DNA from: Eutrigla gurnardus
Lineage: Eukaryota > Chordata > Actinopteri > Perciformes > Triglidae
DNA length: 64,000 nucleotides
Assembly (NCBI GenBank): GCA_963514095.1
Contig: OY741270.1
Span: 16,652,554 to 16,716,553, forward strand
Direction: 5' to 3'
Shown here: positions 45,597 through 57,800 of the stretch, piece after piece
Numbering within the stretch: position 1 is the stretch's first letter
Layout: each line of letters opens with the position of its first letter
The notes under the pieces: generated by a model
The model's input: the letters and a program-made list of their open reading frames with translations, nothing else
Told to the model about the DNA's origin: nothing
Database searches by the model: none
Program-made: the position numbers and the translations under genes

Positions 45597-47356
45597 TCAG
45601 GTAAGTTGAGACAGGAAGGCATCGATGACCTAAGGAAGAAAAATGAGAAAATGCAAAGCCAACAATGGCAGAAGTAATAATATATTCATACATGCAGCAC
45701 TGACCTTTGCTATGGCTCCAGCAGTTCCCGGAACAGATTTTAGTAAAGGTTCCTCGTGCCATAACTCTAATAACTGCTGATTGAAGGCCTGGAAATTTCT
45801 GTAACCAAGATGAATAAATAGTTTAATGGGTGTGTATTCTGATCTACACACTGGGCCAAATATTAAAACACAGTGTCAAATCCTGCCTAGTATTAAGTGA
45901 TGCTCTATGGATGTATGTATGTTATTTGGTTGACTGTGACAAGTTGACCACCACTATATAAATGATTTATCCATCTGAAGTATCATACAGCATAAAAAAC
46001 ACTTACTTATCAGTTGATGCACTGCAGCCACTTGCTAGGTCCCCCCACCAGTTTTTCAAGACTGACTGTATCCACGTTAAACCAACAATAAGATACCTGA
46101 GAATAAAAGACAATGTTAATGTATTGGTATTTCTGTAATAATCCTTCCACATACTGTCTATTATATGTCCATAATGGATTAATTAATTAATTTGCACTGC
46201 AGAAAAAAACCCTTGCAACAGGAATACTCACTCCTCATATGGATTGGTGAGGACTTTCTTAACTAACGGAAATAGGTCAACACAACAGCCAATGGTGACC
46301 CTGTTAGAGTCCTCATCAATGCTGCAGGGAAAATGAGATTGAAGTGACATTTACTCCACTTGTAGACAGTGTTGATCAGACATTTGCACATTTTAAGTCA
46401 CTCACCTTTTGCTTATCAGTGGGAGAAAATCAACAATCACACCAATGTCTTGGATTCTGTATAAAAAACAGTGGGGTAAGGACTTTTCAAATTCGTGTGA
46501 AAATGCTGCATGTCACATTTAGGGAACGGACTACACTATGTACCTCAGAAAGTACGTCAAAAGCTCCCCAACATTTCTCCGCCACAATGTAGAAGATACT
46601 TTCAGTCTCAGGTTTCTTCTGAAGAGCACATCAGTCATTGCGCAATGATCCCTTGTGAGCTGTAAAACATTGTGTTCAGATTGTTTTATCTGCATATTAG
46701 TAACACAGCAATTCACAAAAAAACCCAAGCAGTGATAGAATGTCTGACCTCAGTGAGTTTACAGTAGTCGGGTTGTTCAGAACCAGTTCTCCCAGTCCTG
46801 TGGTTATTATTGACATTTAGTGGGAACTCCCATGGGTCCATGTCAAATAGCTCCTGATGCACGTCATGCATGTCATTCTCCTTGTGTGCAGCATCATAAG
46901 TCTTCCCCACCCCGAGCTGCTTCCTCCGAGTCACTGTCAGATGATGGGTCTTCCTCTTACATGACACTACCCGCTTCACTCTTCCCGGGTTGTTGCCAGA
47001 GCGACTCACTGGATACCTGAGCGGGTGAAATGTTCAAACATTCAATTGAAAACCAAATCACATCATGCACTTGCTCTAATATAACGTCAAAACACGCAAC
47101 AACCTACCTCTTTTTGTTGATCTCCTCATTTTTAACGTAATCCACCTGCATATAAAAATACATTTTGCATTAAAAAAAATCACAATTATAAGTATCAAAA
47201 GAGTTCCAGCATATATGTATGTGTATTATATCGTATCACCCAGCTCACATCTTTTGTGTTTCTCCCATGAGGAAAGGTGACTGTGTATTGGGCTGCATCC
47301 TGCTGTGAAGCCTGTTCAATATGTTGGTACTCTCCGTCTTCACTGTTGGAGTCCAT
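45597..47356 (-). CDS. katnbl1: Katanin p80 regulatory subunit B1-like protein 1 (KATNBL1)
   Basis: KATNBL1 binds katanin p60 through a con80 domain and modulates microtubule severing; it is partly nuclear or spindle-associated (family knowledge). Nine coding exons, all with GT/AG borders and consistent phases: 47356-47249, 47145-47108, 47016-46749, 46659-46544, 46456-46406, 46321-46232, 46096-46007, 45798-45705 and 45629-45597 (TGA). They total 888 nt, giving 295 residues against 304 in human. The N-terminal third is basic and disordered (RVKRVVSCKRKTHHLTVTRR), followed by the conserved AHKEND. The con80 region starts near residue 140 (VLFRRNLRLKVSSTLWRR) and runs to the end: IGCCVDLFPLVKKVL, YLIVGLTWIQSVLKNWW and ELWHEE. 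Exon 47249-47356 begins five bases before the ATG (atcta). The next upstream exon is non-coding. Confidence 0.92.
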
Positions 47357-47978
47357 TAGATCTAGAGCAAGAAAACACCCTTTTTAATAAGTTATAATAC
47401 ATTGTTAAACCTAATTAAATACATAAAAGCACAAAGAGCCAGATAACGGCAGATTAATTGCTTTTATATTGCATTTTATTGTGTCTTTGTTACTTTAAAA
47501 AAGAAGAAAGTTTTCATCCTGCATTCTTACAGGCTCTTCAGGCTAAAACACAATTTCCCACAAGCCACATGGGCATTGTTCTTCTGCGTAATGACGTAGT
47601 CCGGAACTGCTTCCAGGAACAGCTGAGTTGTGTTGTGAGTGATTTTAGTTACTTATTAGACATTTAGCTAACTTTTTAGCGTCACAAAATGATTGAGCCG
47701 TGTTCAGTATCTTTAAAATGTACATGTTGTTGAGAAATAAAACAAAAAGGCGTTCTATTACGCGTAACGTAGCGTTAACTTAGCGTCGTAACGCTAGATA
47801 ATGACTTCCCCAGCTAAGAGCTCAGTAGGCTAAATAGAATAGCACGGTTTAACGTCTCAACCAGTAGTCTAGGTAAAAATCTAACGTTATAATCTCCAGA
47901 GCAAACCACAACTGCGATACATCACGTGAAACAAAAAGCATTACTTATCCTGAATGTCGCAACGTTAACGTTACTCAC

Positions 47979-48060
47979 CTTGTTTTCCATTCCTAAACAG
48001 AGAGGTAAACCTTAATTATGATTCTTTAAGGCGTCTGCCAACTAGCTAACGTCCCGATTT
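47979..48060 (-). other. katnbl1: Putative 5' UTR exon of katnbl1
   Basis: The donor ACAAG|GTGAGTAA at 47979 on the minus strand would splice to the exon starting at 47361. The exon contains an AUG that reads MENKI and then stops across the junction, forming a five-codon uORF. The upstream limit is a guess. The segment 47362-47978 is then an intron without other features. Confidence 0.45.
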
Positions 48061-48773
48061 CAACTACTAATACCGCCCAGCATCAGAGAATAAAGCAGCC
48101 TATTCATGATGCTATCTGTGCAGTGTGCACCCTCTAGCGACTAGTGAAATATCGATGGTGCAAATTTCAAATTTCTTTCAAGCAGTGGTCTATAATTAGT
48201 GGTTTTAAGTCATCCCGATCAGCTGATCTCATCTCACTGAGGGACACATTCAGCTGGAGAGGCAGTTGCCATAACTGAGATGAGCTAGTGGGGTGCTTTG
48301 GCTCAAATTAAATGAGCTTTTGCCTTCATGAGCTATGACACTGACAGTGCCTTTACTCTGTTCAGTGAGGCACATGCAGATTGCCTTTGCACATTATTGA
48401 TCTAAGGCAAGCTGTGGCTTGACTTCCCTGAATGCACAATGAAAAACATCATCAGCTGCTTTTGTTGACGCATCACCTCTGCCTGTTCTCGCTGACTTTG
48501 CTGTTTTCGGTTCCGCAGCTTCATCATCGGGCTGACTAGTCCTCATAATCACAGACGGAAACATGGTCCGTGTATGTGTGTGTGTCGCCACTGACTGCTG
48601 TATGAACTGGCACTGAGATCAGGTATGATATTTTAAGGTCACGGCCAACTGCTGTGTATCCTTTCCAAACAGACACATTGATCTACTTGGTTTTATATCA
48701 GTCAGCTCAGTGTCATGTGATGTTTGGCATGAGAGCTTTTAACGTCATGTGATTTTAGTGACAAGGTTGTTTT

Positions 48774-48778
<5 letters not shown>
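48061..48778. other. Divergent katnbl1/acp7 promoter interval
   Basis: The 5' ends of two divergently transcribed genes lie within about 0.8 kb. A donor-like ATCAG|GTATGA at 48622 could end a non-coding first exon of acp7. It would splice to the acceptor ttcctgcag at 48884. No TATA box or CpG island is evident. A weak CTCF-like word lies at about 48127. Confidence 0.35.

Positions 48779-48852
<74 letters not shown>
48779..48852 (+). repeat. (GT)37 microsatellite
   Basis: Thirty-seven uninterrupted GT units end 32 bases before the acceptor of the first acp7 coding exon. Confidence 0.97.
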
Positions 48853-48853
<1 letters not shown>

Positions 48854-48896
48854 GCTCCTTTTAACCAGGTTGTTGTTCCTGCAGTCCAGTGTTAAA

Positions 48897-51800
48897 ATGG
48901 TGCCTGTTCATGCAGCCTGTGCCTTGCTAAGCCTTGCACCCCTGTTGGTGCTTGGTGTTCCTCCCATTCGGACCCAGCCAGAGCAGGTGCACCTCTCTTA
49001 TCCAGGTCAGTGTTTGAACTGCTTCAATCAGCCTCATGTGTTTTCATTTAGGGTAAGGATTTAGGACTTATTAAAACAAACCACTATCCAGGTCATATGA
49101 ACTGCAGATTTACAGAAGTGTTTTTTACACATCACTCAATACTATAATGATTGAAAGCACCTGAATGTTTTTTTTCCTTGCTCTGCAGCTCTGCAACAAG
49201 TTCACTGAAGTTCAGATTCACTTTTAAGTGATCTTGAATTGATATTTGAAACGTGTTTTATATAATGCAGCTAATGTAATGGCTGAAAGCCTTGCTGAAT
49301 TTTTATGTTTCATTTAATGCAACAGCAACATTGGCCTGCTGAAGTGCCCTGTCTCTCTGGGACACTAACATTGCACTCTCTGTAAGTCATTTAGGTTAAA
49401 GGCACCAGATAACTGCCATGCATATATAGTAGCTGATGTTACCCTTGGTTTACACAGCGTCTATGCAGCATGAATGTTCTTTTGTTTATTCCTCATGAAG
49501 GTGAAACATGATAGTCATTAAATGAGTACCGTCAGCTTATCTCAGTTTTCTGATGGTTGTATCGCGCCAGCGGCAAGATCAAAAGCCTCGTTCTTGTGCA
49601 AAGTCAGCCTTTTCATAAGCATATCTTGGCTTTCATGGATGCATCAGTAAGTGTATCCAGATGTTCTGTCAGAACAGCCGACATCACAATTCCAGTAATT
49701 GAGTTTTTCTTCCCAGGAGTGCCGGGTTCTATGGTGGTGACCTGGACCACCTTCAATAAGACAGAGAGCAAGGTGGAGTACGGCGTTCTGGGGGGGCGGC
49801 TCTTTGAGATGAGCGCCAAAGGGGACGCCACTTTGTTCGTTGACTCTGGACAGGAGAAGAGGAAGATGTATATCCACAGAGTCACTCTCTCAGGCCTCAA
49901 GCCTGCTACTGCTTATGGTGGGTGAAGCTTTAATATTGCTGACTTTCTCTCATCAGTCATGTTATAGAATTTTTTTTTTTTTGTCCTGTGCAATTTCAGT
50001 CTACCACTGTGGGAGTGATGAGGGCTGGAGTGAGGTGTTCTCCTTCACTGCTCTGAATGACAGCACTAGTTTCAGTCCCAGGTTTGCTCTGTACGGTGAC
50101 CTGGGCAACGAGAACCCTCAGTCTCTGGCTCGGCTGCAAAAGGAGACGCAGCTTGGCATGTACGATGTCATCCTGCACATAGGTAAGCTCCACACTGATA
50201 GCATTAGTAAAGTATTACAACAATTTGCACTGTGAAAGCAATAAAGAGGCAATCAGTCGTCCACAGATACCTGGCAAAGCTTGCAACAGATAATTAATAT
50301 TATTATTAAAATGAATCCACAGCTAGCTGAGCCATTACAACAGAAATGTTTAATGAAGAGGTAATATATCATGATGGTAATTATGGTAATCAGCGTTAAT
50401 AATACTTATTCGTCATCTGTTTGCTCTGCTTTTGTACAATGTGGGTGGATAACGCTCACTCGCTTGCTCCATCACTTGCAGGGAGTAAAATCTAAACAGA
50501 TACTGGGGCTGTGATGTGCCAACATTTGTGCCAGAAAAAATCAGTGTAATTTTTTTTTTTTTTTTTCAAAACAGAACAGAAAGTTAAACACTGTTTTACA
50601 GCCACTTTACAGGTTTACAGAGAATATCATTATGTTATTACCTCATAAAGCTAAATCGGCTAACCATAGTCCACTAGTTATTTATTAAAGGTATAGTTAT
50701 ACATTTTGGAAAATGTTAGGTTGAGAAGAGTGTTCCCATTCTCATGACTGTACACTAATTATGAAATCAGAGATAAGATGATCGGCAGATGTATTTATCT
50801 TTGGACAGAACCAGGCTAGCTCTGTTCCCCGGTTTCTAGTCTTTATTCTAAGCGAATTGAATTGCCTGCTGGCCCTCGCTTCATATTTAACATACAGACA
50901 TGAGTGGAAGTGGAACGATTTCATCTGACTCTCTGCAAAGAAAGCTATTACGCGTAGGGAGAACTGATTTTGGCACAGTGCACCACCAATGTAGATATTG
51001 TTATTGCCCTATAATGTGGGAGAGTACAATATTAAAAACACTTTAATTAATTTTAATCTGTTGTTGTTTTTGTCTTCCAGGGGACTTTGCCTACGATATG
51101 CATGAGGTATTTTACTCTTCTGTCTTTTCAATATCACAAACTCCAACCACACTTGTACCAAGTTAAGGTCACACATTTCTTTCGTCAATTGAATATATTC
51201 TTAAAGCCACACAGATATTCCACTAATTCCACAATGACAGATGAGATAAGCCACTGTACCTTTCTTCACTGCCCCCGTCTCAAGACTCACCACTGTTTAT
51301 TATCAGTGCGTGTGAAAGCTCTGAGCAGAGGAGGAGACACACGGCTTATGATAATCATCACTGTGAAATGCCTTAAGCCTGCGGTGAAAGAAGAGAGTCA
51401 GGGTCATGTCGCCCAAGAATCTTGAATAAAATGCGTGCCATTCAAAACCCCAAATCTCTTAATGACATATTAGCTCATCTGAAAACGTCCCGCCTGTCAT
51501 CTGTAATATTAAGTATATAAACTTGACTTGTATGCTAATATAAATTTTTCCTTAAATGAGTATCGAGAAAATGCTGAATGCAATCAGCAGACTCCTGCAA
51601 ACATTAATAACCATAACTCATCCACGCTGTGTTTAACTGGAATGTTCAAGTACCTGCTGTGGCTTCATATTAGAAATAGAAAATACAGAGAGAGGCAATT
51701 TTGCCTGAAAGGTCATTGATGTTTAAAAAAAAATCAGTGAGGCTAACTTCCATATAAACTGAACCAACTTATGGCCAGTTGCAAACTCACTGAGTCAACG

Positions 51801-54800
51801 TTTTGCAGTAATGAAGGGGCAGTGGAGTAGTAACGTCACAAAGTGTTGCCAGGGTGACTAAGTAACATTTAACAATTTAATGCTTCATCCACACACTCGT
51901 CACACCGTAGGAAAGCACATTGCTTTAGCTAGGTGATGCATTATGGCATGACTTAGGACTTAGCATGCTAGCTAGCGGACAGCTGCCTAGTTAGCTAGCT
52001 TGCTAATTCCACCGTGCTTTAATCCTACATTGGTAACGAACAGTGGTGGCCAGTGCTATTCCATTTCTGGCAATAAATCACCCAGAATCCTACACTCTGA
52101 TCCTTTAAAACTAATTTGTCTGGTGTCTTTGAATGGAGAAAAATTAAACGTTTTCATTGTTGAAAAATTAACATTGTTTTGAAATCTTTGCCTTCTGTGT
52201 TGTGCTGAATTTGACATTTCTAGGACAATGCCCGGATCGGAGATGAGTTCATGAGACAGATTCAGTCGGTAGCAGCTTACGTGCCCTACATGACCTGTCC
52301 AGGCAACCATGAATCCACATAGTAGGTTGAAGCTACTTTCTTTATTTTCTTTCGGGGTGTATTTATAAATGAACTGGCATTTAATGAGGAATTGTTTCTT
52401 AAAGGGACAGTGTGTAGGATAGCTGGCATGTAGCAATGTGGTTGCAGATAACAACTGACTGAATACCCTCCGCTCACCTCTCCCTTTCCAAGACTGCGTT
52501 AACACAAGCCACCGAGTGTAAAACGCTGTTTGCCTCCCTCAGAGGCCATCTTTAACATTATAACACTACTCTCAGAGCAGCAGAAGTAAGACAAACGGCA
52601 AAGACGACCTGCTTTCTATGTAGATATGATGGGCTTGTTCTAAGCTAATTATAACACAATGATTCTTAGCGTCAGTGATTATACACTAATGAAAACATGA
52701 TAATGATTATTTCTGGGGAAAAATCCCCCCAAAATACGAAACACTGGACATTTAGTAGTGCCGTTCATAGTCAGGGAGACAACATGGACGCCGTCTGTGA
52801 CTGTCTTTTCGATTAGCTAATGTTTTCCTTTTTGTTTACATTTTAGGCCCCATTCTGCTTTGGGGTGAAAGTATGATTAATGGGCTTTGGGCAAAAGTAA
52901 CAGTTCATCCATATTGGTGAGAGAGACGTGCCAGACACCTCATGACAAATTGCATTCAGAACTGGCTACTGTAAATGCTAAGTGTGTGCGTGGATGTTTC
53001 TTTTTCAATTTCTTTGGTGGGGGTGAGGGGGTGAACCCCTGAAAAACAACCTTTCTGGTGAACCGCAGTTTTTCCACTATAAAGAACATATTTTGGTCTG
53101 CTGAAAAATCCTCACTGTTCCAACTGAACAGATGGGAGCTATTTTGGTCTCGAAAGGCTGGAGCAGCATCAGGAACCACCAACAACTAAACAAGGCAACG
53201 CTCCCCAAAACAAACATTTATATGACTGGAAATCACCAGCTAGTTATCTGTTCTTCAGAGATGGACGTGGTGGTGGGAACTCTGTCTACGTTTCTGACTC
53301 AACTCCACCGAGCGAACGCGTATCTCACATTTAACGTCTGGGAAATTTTGTGGACTGAGAGACGGTGAGGAGGGAGTAAACATAATTTGAGTGCTGAAAC
53401 TATTAGGTGATATATTGATTAGACTATTGCAAGAAAAAATATTTCAGAATTTTTGATTAATTGTAATTTTTTAATCTTTCAACACTTTCTCAGTTCTGCT
53501 GGTTCCAACTTCGCAAGTGTTTGGATTTGATGCTTTTCGCGATACCCACTCGGTTGGAAATACTTGATAGAAAATGAAATATATTTAAATTTTGGACTGA
53601 CAAAAAAAATGCAATTTGAGGTTGGGAACTTGGTTGGGCATTTTTCAGTGTTTTATGGCATTTTATAGATAGATAGTTTAGTTTATTTGGTTAAATAAGA
53701 AAACTATTGATTGGGAATGGAAATAATAATTTGTTGCAGCCCTAAACAAATTTTAGCATCCTTGTTATATTGATATTGTTACATATTCATATTGCGTCTT
53801 TGTCTCTATTATTATGACCCATAATGCCAATAATCAACTGGGGTCATTTAAACTAACAACCCAATACAGAATTAGTCCATTTCCATGTTGTTTTGTTGAA
53901 GATGATACAAGATGAACAAAGACATCAGATGTAGAGAGAGCAAAACCTTCAGCGACATCAGATGCTTTTAAGCTCAAGGATTAGCAGTGAATGTATACAT
54001 TTAAAGCATATCTGCTGTCAGTTGTGTGTGTTCGTGCATTTTATAACGTCCGGGTGCCTGATCCTGCACCATAATATTTACTTTCCGCTGCTATACTGAG
54101 GCCTGCCCCGCCTGGCCTTGCCATGTGTAATGTGACTGCCTGGTTTTTATTAAGGAGCTGCTAACAGTAGTCTCTTTTTCTTGGCTCTGCATCCTGATAC
54201 TAAGAAAAGATCTCGCTGCATTACATAACAGTAGATCCAGCTCCCCTCTCCTATACCTAAGTATGTGTTTTGCTCTGTGGTGTCGTTAAGAATCCAAACA
54301 TCCCGAGAAGCCGGCCCCTGCTTTTAATTCCTCACTGTCTGATGTGCTCTCTCTCACTATACGTCTCCGTTCATCTCTATTTCCAACCTCACAAACCTAA
54401 TGGGAGAAAGGCAATTGAAACATGGCTGACCACAAAAGTTTTCAGTCAGCATTCCGACAGGATGAGAACAGTGGGTCCACAGAAGATGCTAAGGCTCCAA
54501 TCAAGATGGTCTTTGTTCACCAAGAACAATATGGTTCATCGGGCACTCGGAGGGACGGGGAAATGACCATTGGTCTTATGCGATGGGAGTTAGTGACATG
54601 CGTAGTGAATACCTGCATGGATTATGCTCATCGGGTGATGAAAGGGAAGATTTGAGGGGAGGGGGTTTCAGTGGAAGAGTCAGGTTGTTTACATTAATTT
54701 TGACAGCCACCAGATTTTATCTCTCTTGTTTTAATGGAAAAGCAAACACACATGGAAACGAGCGTTAGGTTACAGAGGGAGACTGGCATGTTTTACGTTG

Positions 54801-57800
54801 GACTCCCATAGTGCAGATTGATGAAACAAATATAAGCTTATCATGTTTTAATCCGATTTGCCACGGATGAGCTACAGCGAGACACACTGAAAAGCCTGCG
54901 TTTGATTTGAACTCTACAGGCTAATCTTCTCTCTCAGGGTAAGCCACGTTATATAACTCTGTTTGGACTCCTAGAAAGTATGTGTGTTATTTTACTGACT
55001 GCAAAATTGGTTGTTTATTACCAACTGCTTTCCCAGCTCCCTCTACATGGTTGCTGTTACACGTCCCAGCCACTAGATGGGAGTATGAAACCATCTTATG
55101 ACCGGTTCAACGCCATGAGTGAGAACTTAAGATCATAATTGATTTTCAAAGGAGCACTTCTTAAGCTCCATTTTTGCAGACACTGGTTGGATTAAAATAG
55201 ACAGTAAGATTTCAGATGATGCATTGATTTTTATTATTTATTAATAATAAACAAGAAGGATGGATGCAATGAGAGTCCAACAGTATCATCCTTTGTGCTG
55301 AAAGAGCACAGCTCACAAACTGGTTCCTACTGGAGTGGCTGTTTAATCCTGACCACCGTGTCTCTTTAGTTTTAGACCATCTTAGTAAAGGTCTCTGTGA
55401 TCCTCCTTTTGTGTGCCTGTTTCTAGCCTTTGACCTCCGATCCTGCTGGTCTCTAGTTACCCCTAACCCTACATTAACCCAGAGCAGGTATCTGTCCCAC
55501 CCTGACCCTGACTGCAGTCCAGTGCAGTCTAAATACTGCCTTTTCGCTCTCCCTTATGTAAGATAAGAGAACAAACATTCTCACCTCACTTAGTTAATGG
55601 CCCATTTGGGAAGATTGGCTCCTGCTTTCATGTGAAATTAAAAACCGTGAAAAGAGAGTGGCGGGTTGGCGTCTGGGCGAACTTTCCATGAAAGCGTTTT
55701 TCCATCGTGCATTAGGGAGTGCCGGTTTAATGTGCTTGATGGTGCACTCTTGGATTTGGTTTTTGATGATTTCTTGATGATTTTTGTCGTCTGGTGCAGT
55801 GCCAAGAGTGTAGAAATTAGTTGTGGTGAGTATGGTAGCAATGAGAGATAACGGCAAGTATCCTATATCGGGATCAAGTAGGAACCGCCACATCTCAGTG
55901 CTGAGACCAGTGTGGTAGTTAAGTTGTGATTCCTCTAATCGTCGCTATATCTAAAATTGTCCCGTCCTTTAAAGAAGCAGCCATGCTTTTAAGTGGGGTA
56001 TATTTAGAGGCCTGTTTTCTTGATTGACAGGTGTAGTGCGCTCAGTCATGGTGGCTCCTGCTTGCTTGCACCATCTCGGCTCCACTCCACGTTGCCCAAA
56101 TTTTGATTATCTGACCATGATCCTAAGCTTCCAAACCTCCCATCAGAAACCTATAGGGTGAGGTCAGAGTATCTACGTCCATGCTTTTCTACAGCCTTTA
56201 ATTTGGATAGGCAGCCACTGATATCCTGGCGACAGCAAAGTGTATGGTTTCTCAGAATATCTAAAACTAGCTACAATTTTTTTTTTTTTTTTTTTTTAAA
56301 GTTCGAAGCAGATGTCACCACCACAGCTTGGTGGTCATCTTCATCTGATGACTTAGTTTCTTGCCAGGTTGAAAACTGAAAAGTGACATGAAACGGAAGA
56401 ATTGCAGCAAAACTAGGCTAGTTTACTAATTATTTTGTGCTGGTTCATTATATTTCATAGCAAAGCTGTATGTTAGGCACGGCAGAATAAGTGAGAGCAT
56501 GAGTCCGTGGCGTTGGTGCTGATTCTTCCATATTCAAAGAAAGTTTTTTCTTATCTTGTTTGTTCACAGTAACTTCTCCAACTATAGGAACCGCTTCAGC
56601 ATGCCGGGCCAGACTGAGAGCCTGTGGTACAGGTAAGGGAGAAGAGAATGTGTCGGCCTCATGGAAGAACACACTATTTGACTCGTACAATTGTTGCTTT
56701 AGTTAAGTTGCATGGACTTTAAAATGCCTCAACAAGCCGTTTTAGTCGCTAGTGGAGCCTCGCTGCACAGACAGAGCTCGGAAAGAGAAATAATTTATTT
56801 TCCAAGCTGGGCCCCATGTGAAGTATCATGTGAAGGTTTACCAAACCTCCTACTGTATTTCACTACGCATTAATGAGCTGTAAGAGGCAGCCCAGAGGAA
56901 TTGGCAGCTGAGAAGCACTCTCCTATCTCAGGGACATGGGGACTACACAAAGGAGCTATACATCTAACTAGGTGACTCATAGTCCACTACAGACCTCCTT
57001 CTCTCAGACAGTAAGATAATACCTCGCTAGACCACAGGCCAGCAGCCCACAGTCCCTAAACGCAGACAGGCCTGCTAGCGGAGAGCGGGTTAGAAACAAG
57101 GGCAAGCAGCCTGAAATCCCACGACTGCTACTGGAAATTGTTCAGTTCATAACATACAGCACACACGTGCAGAACACCGCTGCTTTTCCATTAACCCTGC
57201 AGGATGAACACGTAAGCACTTGTATTACAGCGAGGAGTTTATTCACTAAAGTGGACCTGGCACTGCATTCAGCACAAATGTCAGAGACAAAACATTCCCT
57301 GGATTTGAGAGTATTTTTCGCATTTATCTGGCGGTGAAAGTGAGGCCTGTTCTTGTTTATCCGCTGACTTTCAGCATGCTTCCTTCACTGGGTCAAGGCC
57401 GTGTATCATTTTAACAATGTGTGTCTGCAGCTGGAACCTGGGGTCAGTGCACATCATCTCCCTCTCCACCGAGGTGTATTTCTATCTCAAATTTGGCCAG
57501 GAGCTCCTCTTCAAGCAGTACGAGTGGCTGAAGAAAGACCTGGAGGTCAGTGACCTCAAAAGTTACATCCTTTTTTTTTTTTTGTTTCATTCAGTTCCAA
57601 AATAAAATCCCAGTACTATCTCCATCTGACACACATGTACATACTGTACGCATGTGTTCACCGCTTCCTGCTCCCAAACTAGGAGGCCAACAAGCCAGAG
57701 AACCGAGCAGTGCGTCCTTGGATCATCACCATGGGACACCGACCCATGTACTGCTCCGATGACGACCAGGATGACTGCACCAAGTTCGACTCCTATGTGC

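Noticed and set aside
54270..54768. Cluster of open frames in the large acp7 intron
   Set aside because: Out of phase with acp7, without acceptors or donors, and not conserved in any family I recognise.
55450..55480. Telomere-like 'cccctaaccctacattaaccc' words
   Set aside because: Only one or two imperfect units, so not an interstitial telomere array.
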